In this document: in pieces, positions 21,772 to 30,219 of the stretch | Numbering within the stretch: position 1 is the first letter of the stretch | How the letters are laid out: every line of letters begins with the position of its first letter | Origin: Thermoactinomyces intermedius | GTDB taxonomy: Bacteria > Bacillota > Bacilli > Thermoactinomycetales > Thermoactinomycetaceae | Reading direction: 5' to 3' (one strand) | Assembly: GCF_016055025.1 (NCBI RefSeq) | Contig: NZ_JAECVW010000006.1 | DNA length: 64,000 bases | Notes under the pieces: model-generated | Told to the model about the DNA's origin: nothing | Database searches by the model: none | Seen by the model: only the letters and a program-made list of their open reading frames with translations | Program-made: the position numbers and the translations under genes

Positions 21772-22099
21772 AAATTAAAATCTCTTCCACCCCACCATCC
21801 CAATGGTGTACTTTAACTTTTCTCTTTTCTTTTACCTCCTGGATCTGATCCCCATCGATTTGAAATGTTTTTGATTCCAGCTCATCTTCGTAGTCTTCGG
21901 CCTTTTCATACTTTTGAATGAGTTCTACTGCCTTACTTTTTGGGTCTGTTTCAATACTTAGATGATCAGTCACAATAATCCTTTTAGACAATCGCCATAA
22001 TTTCTTAGGCATTATGCTTATCTCCATTGAGTAGTAATTATCATCAAATTCACAATAGATCCCGTACATCCTTCTTCTTGTTTGAATCTTGAAAAACAT
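21770..22099 (-). CDS. Hypothetical phage protein
   Basis: 109 residues, basic start (FFKIQTRRRMYGIYCEFDDN), then IMPKKLWRLSKRIIVTDHL and an acidic-basic C-terminus (KVKVHHWDGGVEEILI). GGGAGGAG precedes the ATG at 22099; the longer frame upstream has no ribosome site. No family recognised. Confidence 0.55.
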   Translation of the reverse strand: MFFKIQTRRRMYGIYCEFDDNYYSMEISIMPKKLWRLSKRIIVTDHLSIETDPKSKAVELIQKYEKAEDYEDELESKTFQIDGDQIQEVKEKRKVKVHHWDGGVEEILI

Positions 22100-22184
22100 T
22101 TTCTCTCTCCTCCCATAACAAACCCCCTCCCCTTCACGACATCGCCATTGGTTAATCCCAGGGAAAAGCCAATTTATAGGCAAA

Positions 22185-22281
22185 AGTCGTGAGAGGAGAG
22201 AGGCAAATATGTTGATCTCTCGTTACATCATGAAAGTCGTGAAAGTAGTCGTGAAAGTACGTTGGATTAGTCGTGAAAGGA
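22185..22281 (+). repeat. AGTCGTGAAAG repeat array, candidate centromere (parC)
   Basis: AGTCGTGAAAG is exact at 22235-22245, 22247-22257 and 22269-22279, with a variant (AGTCGTGAGAG) at 22185-22195. A single further copy (AGTCGTGAAAC) lies at 23845-23855, on the other side of the parM/parR pair. Short direct repeats next to parMR operons are bound by ParR as a centromere. The array overlaps the end of the NUMOD4 fragment. Confidence 0.5.
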
Positions 22282-22548
22282 GGTTTCAAAATGCTCTCTT
22301 TGCAAAACATGGACGAGAAACGTTCTTTTGTGATCGTCTTTGCAGAGAGTGACTTCAAGCCCCTTCCCTTTCCTGTGATACGGCTTTAAGATCCTCTCGT
22401 TCATCACCTGTCGGGTCCCGCGGCGATTAACAATGACTCGTTTTTCCCGTTTTACTCTCCCCAGATTGGAGATCGAGTACAGGCCTTCATATCCCCGGAT
22501 CGGTTTCCATATTTCAAAATCAGTTTCCCTTTGATACAATGGAAACAA
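22267..22548 (-). pseudogene. NUMOD4-domain homing-endonuclease remnant
   Basis: 93 residues. EIWKPIRGYEGLYSISNLGRVKRE is the NUMOD4 DNA-binding motif, followed by RTFLVHVL where intact proteins continue into an HNH nuclease. Here the frame ends about 13 residues later with no HNH residues, so it is a truncated NUMOD4-HNH gene. Loss of the nuclease coincides with the repeat array. Confidence 0.6.
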
Positions 22549-22612
22549 CTCCTTTCCTATATTTTGGAGTTTGGCCCACTGGTGAGGGTTGCCGTCCGCC
22601 AGTGGGCCATTT
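22532..22612 (+). ncRNA. Antisense mini-transcript unit C
   Basis: TG-A-TACAAT (-10 at 22535-22540), then a perfect 10-bp stem GGCCCACTGG/CCAGTGGGCC (22573-22582, 22599-22608) and ATTT. It fits units A and B less closely, with a longer spacer and a weak T-run. It lies between parR and the NUMOD4 fragment. Confidence 0.3.
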
Positions 22613-22615
22613 AAC

Positions 22616-22873
22616 TTATCCGCAGATACCGCCTAAATCATCTGCACTAAATCCTAAATCTTCTTCTTTCATTTCTTTTACAGTTGTTTCTTCATTCGGT
22701 TTAACCTCAATGGTTCCGCCACTTAATTTTCCTAACACCATATCAAGGTAAATCAGCCTCTTGATATGCCCGCTTGCATTTCCCACCCCCTTTAAATACT
22801 CATACATCTCCATTTCTTTTTGATCATCAGGGCTGAAAGTCACCTGGATGACCAGTTTTTTTTTACTCACCAC
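22616..22873 (-). CDS. parR: ParR-like partition adaptor protein
   Basis: 85 residues: SKKKLVIQVTFSPDDQKEMEMYEYLKGVGN (in part) then SGHIKRLIYLDMV, a short beta strand followed by two helices as in ribbon-helix-helix ParR proteins, and an acidic C-terminal tail (EVKPNEETTVKEMKEED) suited to contact the filament. It overlaps the 3' end of the actin-like gene by 7 bp, the normal parMR order. Confidence 0.7.
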   Translation of the reverse strand: MVSKKKLVIQVTFSPDDQKEMEMYEYLKGVGNASGHIKRLIYLDMVLGKLSGGTIEVKPNEETTVKEMKEEDLGFSADDLGGICG

Positions 22874-23697
22874 TTAATCACCTTTCCGATCCTGAAATAT
22901 CCCTCAACGTTTGCGTTTCGGGGATCAGGGACGGAATAAGCATTCGGGAAATATTCCTGGATTGCAGGGGCTAGTCCCTTAGCTTGTCCGCCACCTACCA
23001 TTACTTTATCATCTTTCGCCCATTTCGTGGCCAGTGAGTCATGGATAAGAGCGGCGACATATTTATGTGTACGGTTTTCCGGCTTCAATGTATCCCATCC
23101 CCAGTTGAAGGTGTAAGATTCCGTGGGGATGAACCGTTTGTTTCGGAAGGTGAGCGCGTTCAAAGTGACAGCTCCTAAATCAATAACCCTAACCAGATCA
23201 TCCGTTACGTTACTGTAGAAGATCCCTGCACCTTCAACGGTAACAATGCATTTTTTAATATCAATCACCCGGTGATCCGTTCCATTTCCTGTGGTCACTT
23301 TGATGTGATGCCGATTGGTCAAGAGCTTTTTCAATCCATCTTTGTCCTCGTTGTACCTATTAAGAGGTGTGCCGATGACGAGATCTACAGGGTCATATTC
23401 ATGTGCTCCGAGTCGATACAAACCTAAGAGCGTAAATAGGAGTGTGTTTTTCCCTGTCTTTTTGGGGTCAAACACCCGGCCGCTGTCCCCGGTTTCCTTT
23501 ACATATTCTACAATCTCACCGATGTAGAAAGATTCGCCTTCATACTCGATCACCGTATCCTTTTCTGTTTGAAGAACATCCCATTCAGTTTTGAAGTACG
23601 GTCTTAAAAGACTCGGGAAGGCTTCAAATACTTTATTTTCATTTACTTTACCGATGAAACGACTTTGCGAACGACCAACATCAGCAGCAACTAACAT
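22867..23697 (-). CDS. parM: ParM/StbA-like actin for DNA segregation
   Basis: 276 residues with the actin/Hsp70 ATPase motifs: phosphate-1 LVAADVGRSQSRF (Asp6), phosphate-2 VRVIDLGAVTLNALTF, adenosine motif VMVGGGQAKGLAP. YDPVDLVIGTPLNRY is typical of plasmid ParM-like proteins. These ATPases form filaments that push plasmid copies apart via ParR bound to parC. The gene is divergent from the integrase; the ATG at 23697 follows AGGAGG. Length is slightly short for ParM (about 300-320). Confidence 0.85.
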   Translation of the reverse strand: MLVAADVGRSQSRFIGKVNENKVFEAFPSLLRPYFKTEWDVLQTEKDTVIEYEGESFYIGEIVEYVKETGDSGRVFDPKKTGKNTLLFTLLGLYRLGAHEYDPVDLVIGTPLNRYNEDKDGLKKLLTNRHHIKVTTGNGTDHRVIDIKKCIVTVEGAGIFYSNVTDDLVRVIDLGAVTLNALTFRNKRFIPTESYTFNWGWDTLKPENRTHKYVAALIHDSLATKWAKDDKVMVGGGQAKGLAPAIQEYFPNAYSVPDPRNANVEGYFRIGKVIKW

Positions 23698-23910
23698 ATG
23701 ATCATCCTCCTGATTATTATAGTATGTACTGAGGTATATTCCGCGGTAATATTATAACCCCTTTTTTTCTTCAAAGTCAACACTAAAATTACTGCAATAC
23801 ATACCTTGATATATATACAAGAATTGAACATAAACACTGAATTTAGTCGTGAAACAACTTCGAAAATACATTAATATTGAAGGCGTAGACTGTGGGGAGG
23901 AGGGGATCAT
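23698..23910. promoter_or_regulatory. Divergent parM/integrase control region
   Basis: AT-rich 213-bp region. On the minus strand TATAAT lies about 15 bases before the parM ribosome site. ATACCT/TACATAC words recur on both strands around 23725 and 23803, and one AGTCGTGAAAC copy lies at 23845-23855. In typical parMRC loci the centromere is upstream of parM, so part of parC may be here. Confidence 0.5.
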
Positions 23911-25341
23911 ATGAAAGCTTCCATCTATATCAGGGTATCGACAGCCGAGCAAGCAGCAGAAGGTTTTAGCCTGGCCGCTCAACAGCAACGATGCACCGAC
24001 TTTATCAAGTCCCAAGGATGGGAACTTGGTGAAGTTTATAAAGATGACGGATACTCTGCAAAAGACTTGAATAGACCATCTATGCAACGGCTTATACAAG
24101 ACGTAAAATCTAAAAAGTTTGATGTCCTGGTCGTCTATCGTTTGGATCGCCTGGTCCGTTCTGTACTCGATCTTCATCAACTTCTGAACATCTTTGATGA
24201 ACACAACATCATGTTTAAGTCAGTTACAGAAGTTTTTGACACTACAACAGCGATGGGGAGACTATTTATTTCAATCGTTGGAGCTATGGCCCAATGGGAA
24301 AGGGAAAACTTATCAGAACGAGTGAAAATGGGCTTGGAGCGGAAGTTTTTAGAAGGCAAGAGGATAGGGGGGCCAGCGTTTGGTTATCGGATAGACGAAG
24401 ATGGAAAGATGGTGATTGACCAGGAGAAAGCGCAAATCGTTAGATGGATCTTCAACAGTGCAAAAAAGATGGGCATAAATAAGATCGCGAAAATACTCAA
24501 CAAACAGGGGATCGACTCCCCAAAAGGCGGCAACTGGACCGGTAGTAAAGTGGCATATTTGCTCAGAAATCCTACATACACCGGGAAAATCCGTTATCTA
24601 GTCAACCGGAACGGCTACGGGGAAAAAGAGACCATCGACAGTAACCACCCGGCTTTGATCAGTGAAGAAGAATACAATGAGGTTCAAGAGATCCTAAAAA
24701 AGCGACACGGCGGAAGAAAAAAAGCTCATACAAGCGATTATCCGTTTTCCACAATACTCTTCTGTAACAGATGCGGGTCTCCATACTCAGGAGCACGCCA
24801 GGAAAACAAAAGCGGAGTTACATATTACTATCGATGTAATGGAACCGCCAGGGGAATTTGCCAGGCTTCAACTGTTCTTGAAGAACGACTTGTAGATGAA
24901 CTACTAAACAAAATCAATCTGATTATTGAAGAAAGTAAAGTGGCCCTGGAATCAGAAAAAGAAGAGACTGACAACAAGTTTCGTCTAAAACAGATTGAAG
25001 CAGAACTGCAACGAATAAAAAAACGCCGCCGCAAATGGCAAGAAGCATTTGCAAACGATGCGATTAGTTTGGAAGAGCTGAAAGAAAGAATGAACGAGGA
25101 AAAGGAAAAAGAAGAAGCATTGATGGAAGAGTTAGAAGCATTCAACACGGTCCCCAATGAAACTGATGTAAGTAAAGACGAAATCATCGATGCACTCAAG
25201 AATTTAAAAGAAATCTGGTATCACCTATCCAGGAAAGAGCAAAAAGAGATTTTAAACATGATTTTTTCCAGGATCTATATCAAAACAGAAGGGGAGCGCC
25301 CACATATAAAACCGATCATCACAGATTACGAGCTACTCTAA
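23911..25341 (+). CDS. int: Large serine integrase
   Basis: 476 residues. The resolvase domain starts KASIYIRVSTAEQ (nucleophile Ser10), with DVLVVYRLDRLVRS and GAMAQWERENLSERVK. Then come the recombinase domain (FGYRIDEDGKM... LLRNPTYTGKIRY), a zinc ribbon (LFCNRCGSPYSG ... YYRCNG) and a long coiled coil (about 330-420) controlling integration versus excision. It integrates phage DNA at a specific attB without host factors; excision needs a separate directionality factor. Its 3' end adjoins attR in an Nramp gene. GGAGGAGGGG precedes the ATG. Confidence 0.95.
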   Translation: MKASIYIRVSTAEQAAEGFSLAAQQQRCTDFIKSQGWELGEVYKDDGYSAKDLNRPSMQRLIQDVKSKKFDVLVVYRLDRLVRSVLDLHQLLNIFDEHNIMFKSVTEVFDTTTAMGRLFISIVGAMAQWERENLSERVKMGLERKFLEGKRIGGPAFGYRIDEDGKMVIDQEKAQIVRWIFNSAKKMGINKIAKILNKQGIDSPKGGNWTGSKVAYLLRNPTYTGKIRYLVNRNGYGEKETIDSNHPALISEEEYNEVQEILKKRHGGRKKAHTSDYPFSTILFCNRCGSPYSGARQENKSGVTYYYRCNGTARGICQASTVLEERLVDELLNKINLIIEESKVALESEKEETDNKFRLKQIEAELQRIKKRRRKWQEAFANDAISLEELKERMNEEKEKEEALMEELEAFNTVPNETDVSKDEIIDALKNLKEIWYHLSRKEQKEILNMIFSRIYIKTEGERPHIKPIITDYELL

Positions 25342-25400
25342 TTTATTTTAAAAAGGTGAAAATGAAAGAATGACTGTTTTTTAATCAGAATAACCACCGT
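25342..25400. other. attR: prophage-chromosome junction
   Basis: Phage-like AT-rich DNA gives way at about 25380-25395 to GC-richer host DNA, whose frame reads straight into the middle of an Nramp transporter (TTVVGTAVIVLPQLDQIAMG). No start codon or ribosome site precedes this frame. attL and the 5' half of the gene must lie left of the window. The exact crossover dinucleotide cannot be fixed without attL. Confidence 0.75.
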
Positions 25401-26172
25401 CGTCGGGACCGCTGTCATCGTTCTTCCCCAGCTGGATCAAATCGCCATGGGACTCATCCCCCGTACGCCAAACGGCTCCATCACGTATGCCTTGGGATTG
25501 ATCGGCGGCGTTGGCGGATCCATCACCATCGCTTCCTATGGCTATTGGGTGCGGGAAAAAAACTGGTCGGGTCCTCCCTGGATCCCGGTCATGCGCCTGG
25601 ATACCTGTGTCGCTTACACGCTGACCGCCATCTTCACCCTTTCGCTTTTGATCGTGGGAGCTGAATTTTTATACGGATCGGGCATCGAATTGCAAAACGA
25701 AGAAGGATTGATCCACCTTGCCGTCCTTTTGGGCAAAGAATTTGGCACCCCGGTCTATTGGTTGTTCCTGCTTGGTTTTTGGTCTGCGTCATTTACATCG
25801 GTCTTAGGGGTGTTTAACGGCGTTCCCTATCTTTTCGCCGACTTGGTTCGCCATTTCAAAAAAGAAGTCCCCGGAACAAAGGAACCCGCTCCTGTTTCTG
25901 TGCGGGACCCTTTCTACCGCGGCTTTCTCTTGTGGATGACATTCCCTCCGATGTTGCTCTTGTTTTTGGAAAAACCGGTCGGCCTTGTGATTTTGTACGG
26001 AGTTCTCGGCTCCTTGTTCATGCCTTTTATCTCCGTCACTTTGTTGATTTTGTTAAATTCCAAAAAATTGGATCCGGCCTACCGGAACCGTTGGTGGGCC
26101 AATGCCGTTCTGATCATCAGCCTGGTCTTGTTTGCCATCCTTGCGGTCAACGAAATCATGGATATGGTCTGA
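25387..26172 (+). pseudogene. Nramp-family divalent metal transporter, 3' part (split by prophage)
   Basis: About 261 codons of the C-terminal part of a Mn/Fe transporter of the Nramp family. GLIGGVGGSITIASYGYWVRE followed by PWIPVMRLDTCVAYTLTAIF is characteristic of bacterial members, with about six remaining membrane helices to the C-terminus. Full proteins are 400 residues or more, so the N-terminal half is missing. The prophage integrated into this gene; precise excision should restore it. Confidence 0.88.
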
Positions 26173-26196
26173 CCATCCTTAAAATCATTGTGAAAA

Positions 26197-26223
26197 GAAA
26201 ACCCGGTATGAAACCGGGTTTTC
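26197..26223. terminator. Bidirectional terminator
   Basis: GAAAACCCGGT/ACCGGGTTTTC with a 5-base loop, between the convergent Nramp remnant and oppF. Confidence 0.9.
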
Positions 26224-26224
26224 T

Positions 26225-27226
26225 TTATTGTTCATTATACAAATGGCAAGCCACCCAGTGTTTGGGCTCGGCTTCTTTCCATTCCGGAACGGCCTTGGCA
26301 CAGATGTCCATCGCTTTCGGGCACCGGGTCCGGAACCGGCAGCCGCTGGGAGGATCAATGGGACTGGGGACGTCTCCTTCCAAAATAATGCGTTCCCGTT
26401 TTTTGGAAACATCCGGATCCGGAATGGGAACGGCAGAGAGCAGCGCTTCCGTATACGGGTGCAACGGTTTGTCATACAGTTCCTCACTGTCTGCAAGCTC
26501 CACCATGCTTCCCAGATACATCACGCCCACACGATCCGAAATATATTTCACCATCGACAAATCATGGGCAATAAACAGATAAGTCAGCCCTTTTTCTTTT
26601 TGGAGTTTTCGCATCAAGTTGACGACTTGTGCCTGAATGGAAACGTCCAACGCCGAAATCGGTTCATCGGCGATGATAAACTCGGGATTGACTGCCAAGG
26701 CCCGGGCAATTCCGATCCGCTGCCGTTGCCCCCCGCTGAACTCGTGCGGGAAACGGTTGGCATGCTCTTCATTGAGCCCGACCACTTTCAACAGGTCCAA
26801 AACCCGTTTTTTCCGTTCTTCCCCTTGAGCCAGCCCGTGGATGTCGATCCCTTCCGCAATGATATCCATGACCGTCATGCGTGGATTGAGCGAAGCATAC
26901 GGATCCTGGAAAATCATCTGCATTTTCCGGTTAAATTCTTTCAGTTTCTTTCCTTTTAATTGATACACATCGTCCCCGTTAAACGTAACCGAACCTTCCG
27001 TCGCATGGTACAGCCGGATCAAGGTGCGGCCAATGGTGGACTTTCCGCAACCGGACTCACCGACCAACCCGAGGGTTTCTCCCCGGTAAACGTCAAAAGT
27101 AACCCCGTCCACCGCTTTGACCACTTGACCATTACTGAGCCGGAAATGTTTTTTCAATCCCTTCACCGACAAAATCACATCTTTTTCCGGCCGTATCCCT
27201 TGATTTTTATTTTCCTGCTTACTCAC
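26225..27226 (-). CDS. oppF: Oligopeptide ABC transporter ATP-binding protein OppF
   Basis: 333 residues: Walker A GESGCGKS (about 56-63), signature FSGGQRQRIGIARAL, Walker B FIIADEPISALD. The C-terminal cysteine motif CRFRTRCPKAMDIC is typical of OppD/F-type ATPases. The start is GTG at 27226, behind GGAGGGGAG and overlapping the oppD stop by 8 bp; an upstream in-frame start inside oppD is rejected. Last gene of the opp operon. Confidence 0.93.
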   Translation of the reverse strand: MSKQENKNQGIRPEKDVILSVKGLKKHFRLSNGQVVKAVDGVTFDVYRGETLGLVGESGCGKSTIGRTLIRLYHATEGSVTFNGDDVYQLKGKKLKEFNRKMQMIFQDPYASLNPRMTVMDIIAEGIDIHGLAQGEERKKRVLDLLKVVGLNEEHANRFPHEFSGGQRQRIGIARALAVNPEFIIADEPISALDVSIQAQVVNLMRKLQKEKGLTYLFIAHDLSMVKYISDRVGVMYLGSMVELADSEELYDKPLHPYTEALLSAVPIPDPDVSKKRERIILEGDVPSPIDPPSGCRFRTRCPKAMDICAKAVPEWKEAEPKHWVACHLYNEQ

Positions 27227-28244
27227 TTTTCTCCCCTCCAATCGGTCCTTTCTGGACATTTGGCTTCGGAGCCATGGGATGTTCCAGCCAGCAAGTCACC
27301 TGATGCGTGGATGACACCTCGGTAACTTCCGGCATATATTCCTTGCAAACCTTCATCGCATGCTTGCAACGGTCTGCAAACGGGCACCCTTTCGGAGGGG
27401 AAATCAAATCGGGAGGGGAGCCCGGAATCGGAAGCAATTCCTGCTCATGCGACAAGTCCAGCCGTGGCATGGAATCCATCAACCCCCAGGTGTACGGATG
27501 GCGGGGGTGATAAAACACTTCTTCCAAAGTGCCGGATTCCACCACTTGTCCCGCATACATCACCACGACCCGGTCGGCAATGTCGGCCACCACCCCGAGA
27601 TCGTGGGTGATCAAAATAATGGAGCTTCCTGTTTTCCGTTGCAATTCTTTCATCAACTCAATGATTTGCGCCTGAATGGTTACGTCCAAAGCCGTTGTCG
27701 GTTCATCCGCAATCAGCAGTTTGGGCTGACAAGCCAGGGCAATCGCAATCATGGCCCGTTGCCGCATGCCTCCGGAAAATTGGTGGGGATACTGCTTGAT
27801 CCGGGATTCCGGGCTGGGAATTCCGACCAATCTCAACATTTCCACCGCTTTTTCTCTGGCTTCCGACGCACTCAGATTCTGGTGTTTCATCAACCCTTCC
27901 GTGATTTGCCGTCCCACCGTCATGGTCGGGTTGAGAGAAGTCATGGGATCTTGGAAAATCATGGCGATTTCGGCCCCGCGAACCTTTTCCATCTCTTTGT
28001 CGCTGAGTTTTGTCAAATCTTTTCCTTCAAAAAGGATTTCTCCTTCTTTGATGATGCCCGGGGGTTGGGGAATCAAGCGCATAATGGTTTGCGAGGTCAC
28101 GCTTTTCCCGCATCCCGATTCTCCCACAACAGCCACGGTTTCCCCTTTGTTGACGTGAAAGCTCACACCTCTTACCGCTTTCACTTCGCCGTTATACGTT
28201 TTAAATGAAACATGCAAGTCTTTCACATCGAGTAATTTCTCCAT
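27219..28244 (-). CDS. oppD: Oligopeptide ABC transporter ATP-binding protein OppD
   Basis: 341 residues: Walker A GESGCGKS (41-48), signature FSGGMRQRAMIAIAL, Walker B LLIADEPTTALD, and cysteine motif CPFADRCKHAMKVC. Heterodimer partner of OppF powering peptide import. GGGGGG precedes the ATG. Separated from oppC by 14 bp. Confidence 0.94.
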   Translation of the reverse strand: MEKLLDVKDLHVSFKTYNGEVKAVRGVSFHVNKGETVAVVGESGCGKSVTSQTIMRLIPQPPGIIKEGEILFEGKDLTKLSDKEMEKVRGAEIAMIFQDPMTSLNPTMTVGRQITEGLMKHQNLSASEAREKAVEMLRLVGIPSPESRIKQYPHQFSGGMRQRAMIAIALACQPKLLIADEPTTALDVTIQAQIIELMKELQRKTGSSIILITHDLGVVADIADRVVVMYAGQVVESGTLEEVFYHPRHPYTWGLMDSMPRLDLSHEQELLPIPGSPPDLISPPKGCPFADRCKHAMKVCKEYMPEVTEVSSTHQVTCWLEHPMAPKPNVQKGPIGGEKSE

Positions 28245-28258
28245 ACTGATTCCCCCCT

Positions 28259-29191
28259 TTATTTGCGCATTCTTGGATCAAGTGCATCCCTCAAGCCGTC
28301 TCCCAAAAGGTTGAACGCGAGCATGATCAAACAGAGAATCGTTGCCGGATAAAACACTTGATACGGAAAAATCTGCAAATATCTGGCGCCGTCATTTACA
28401 AGTGATCCAAGGCTTGCCAGCGGCGGACGGATCCCCAGGCCGATAAAGCTCAAAAATGCTTCAAAGAAAATGGCTGAAGGAATGGCAAACGTCACCGCAA
28501 TAATAATCGGCCCCATCACATTGGGGATCAAATGTTTGAGCAAAATGCGCCGGTGTCCGGCCCCCAACGTACGGGCCGCCAACACGTATTCCTGGGATTT
28601 CAGTTTCAGGATCTGTGCACGAACCACCCTGGCCATCGGCACCCATCCCGTGACTGACAACGCCAACGCAATGGGGATAATCCCCGGTTCAAAGATCAGA
28701 AGCATCAAAATAATGATGATCAGGTTGGGAATGGAATATAAAATCTCCACCACCCGCTGCAAGATCATGTCCACCCGGCCGCCGAAATATCCGGAAACAC
28801 TTCCGACGGTCACACCGATGCAAAGATCAAACAAAGCAGCCAAAAAAGCGATTTGCAAGGAAACCTGGGCCCCGTACCATGTCCGTTGCCACAAGTCACG
28901 GCCAAAATTGTCGGTTCCGAAATAATGGTCGGCAAACGGTTCCTTGTTTTGAGCAGAGTAATCCTGTGTCCGGTAATCATAATCATTCATCATGGGACCG
29001 GCAAAAGCGAAAAATCCAATAACCAAAATAATGACAAGGCCGATCATCGCTCCCCAGTTGGAACGAAAACGGCGTGCCGCATCTTTCCAAAAACCGACCC
29101 GCTCCCGGGTGAGCTGCTCCCCGCCTGATTCATCGGCTCCAATCGGCTCAAACATTTCCGGTGTGATCTCGTTGATTGTTTTCTCACTCAT
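28259..29191 (-). CDS. oppC: Oligopeptide ABC transporter permease OppC
   Basis: 310 residues with an N-terminal cytoplasmic segment, one helix (GLVIILVIGFFAFAGP), an extracellular loop (YFGTDNFGRDLWQR) and five further helices. The coupling motif LAARTLGAGHRRILLKHLIPNV is the EAA loop that contacts the ATPases. ATG at 29191 with AAGGAG; an upstream start inside oppB is not used. Confidence 0.93.
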   Translation of the reverse strand: MSEKTINEITPEMFEPIGADESGGEQLTRERVGFWKDAARRFRSNWGAMIGLVIILVIGFFAFAGPMMNDYDYRTQDYSAQNKEPFADHYFGTDNFGRDLWQRTWYGAQVSLQIAFLAALFDLCIGVTVGSVSGYFGGRVDMILQRVVEILYSIPNLIIIILMLLIFEPGIIPIALALSVTGWVPMARVVRAQILKLKSQEYVLAARTLGAGHRRILLKHLIPNVMGPIIIAVTFAIPSAIFFEAFLSFIGLGIRPPLASLGSLVNDGARYLQIFPYQVFYPATILCLIMLAFNLLGDGLRDALDPRMRK

Positions 29192-29198
29192 CGCTGAT

Positions 29199-30128
29199 TC
29201 ACTCCTTTGCACCCGTTAGTCGAATCCGGGGATCGATGACTCCGTATAAGATATCGACAAGAAAGATGGTGGCAAGAATCAAAATGGAGTAAAAAATGGT
29301 AACCCCCATAATCAAGGTATAATCATTGACCTGGATCGACTGAACGAAGAATTCCCCGATTCCGGGTACGGCAAAGATGGTTTCCACAATCAACGAACCG
29401 GTAATAATATTCACCGCCAAAGGTCCCAACACGGTAATCGCAGGAATGAGCGCATTACGCAAAGCATGGCGGAAAACGATGGCCTGTCTTCCCAATCCTT
29501 TGGCTTTGGCCGTTTTCATATAATCCTGATCCATCACTTCCACCATTTCGGTCCTCACATAACGGGAAATCTGTGCAATGACGGTGAAAGAAAGAGCCAA
29601 TGACGGCAAAATGGTATGCTCATAAGTTCCCCACAACCCCGCCGGAAGTATTTGCCATTTCACGCCAACCCAATAGGATAAAAGAGCCGCCAGAACGAAG
29701 CTTGGGATTGATATTCCCCCGACGGCAATCACTGTGGCCACATTATCCAACCAACCTCCGCGCCGGAGCGCCGCACCCACTCCGAGTAACAGTCCGACCA
29801 AAACTCCGAAAACCAGTGCCTGCGCCCCGATAAAAGCAGACGCTTCAAATCCTTCCAACAACATTTCAGTCACGGAGCGGCCGTCATACGATAAGGACTG
29901 ACCAAAATCCCCCTGCACCAAACGCTTCATAAAGTTTACATACTGCACCGGGAGCGGATCCTTCAGGCCATAGGTTTCCATGATTTGATCCCGGATCAAT
30001 GGAGGCAATTTTTCTTCATTTTTCAACGGAGTTCCCGGCAAAGAGTGCATCAAAAAGAAAGTAGCCGTGACAATAATCCAAAGCGTAAGCACCATATAAC
30101 CCAACCGGCTCAGAATATATCGCAGCAT
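29199..30128 (-). CDS. oppB: Oligopeptide ABC transporter permease OppB
   Basis: 309 residues, six membrane helices, starting LRYILSRLGYMVLTLWIIV. The EAA loop KTAKAKGLGRQAIVFRHALRNALIPAITVLGP (in part) contacts the ATPases. The extracellular PGTPLKNEEKLPP segment is typical of OppB. Pairs with OppC as the channel. Confidence 0.93.
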   Translation of the reverse strand: MLRYILSRLGYMVLTLWIIVTATFFLMHSLPGTPLKNEEKLPPLIRDQIMETYGLKDPLPVQYVNFMKRLVQGDFGQSLSYDGRSVTEMLLEGFEASAFIGAQALVFGVLVGLLLGVGAALRRGGWLDNVATVIAVGGISIPSFVLAALLSYWVGVKWQILPAGLWGTYEHTILPSLALSFTVIAQISRYVRTEMVEVMDQDYMKTAKAKGLGRQAIVFRHALRNALIPAITVLGPLAVNIITGSLIVETIFAVPGIGEFFVQSIQVNDYTLIMGVTIFYSILILATIFLVDILYGVIDPRIRLTGAKE

Positions 30129-30219
30129 ACCGCTTCACTTCCTTTCCTTCTTGATTCAGCATGGATGAAGGTATATGTCAAACAGGTGACATATACCTTC
30201 TCCCGGCAAAACTCGGATC

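Noticed and set aside
22185..22281. Repeat array as a CRISPR
   Set aside because: Repeats are only 11-12 bp, partly in tandem without spacers, and no cas genes are present.
27360..28208. 282-codon plus-strand open frame
   Set aside because: Antisense shadow of oppD with unnatural composition.
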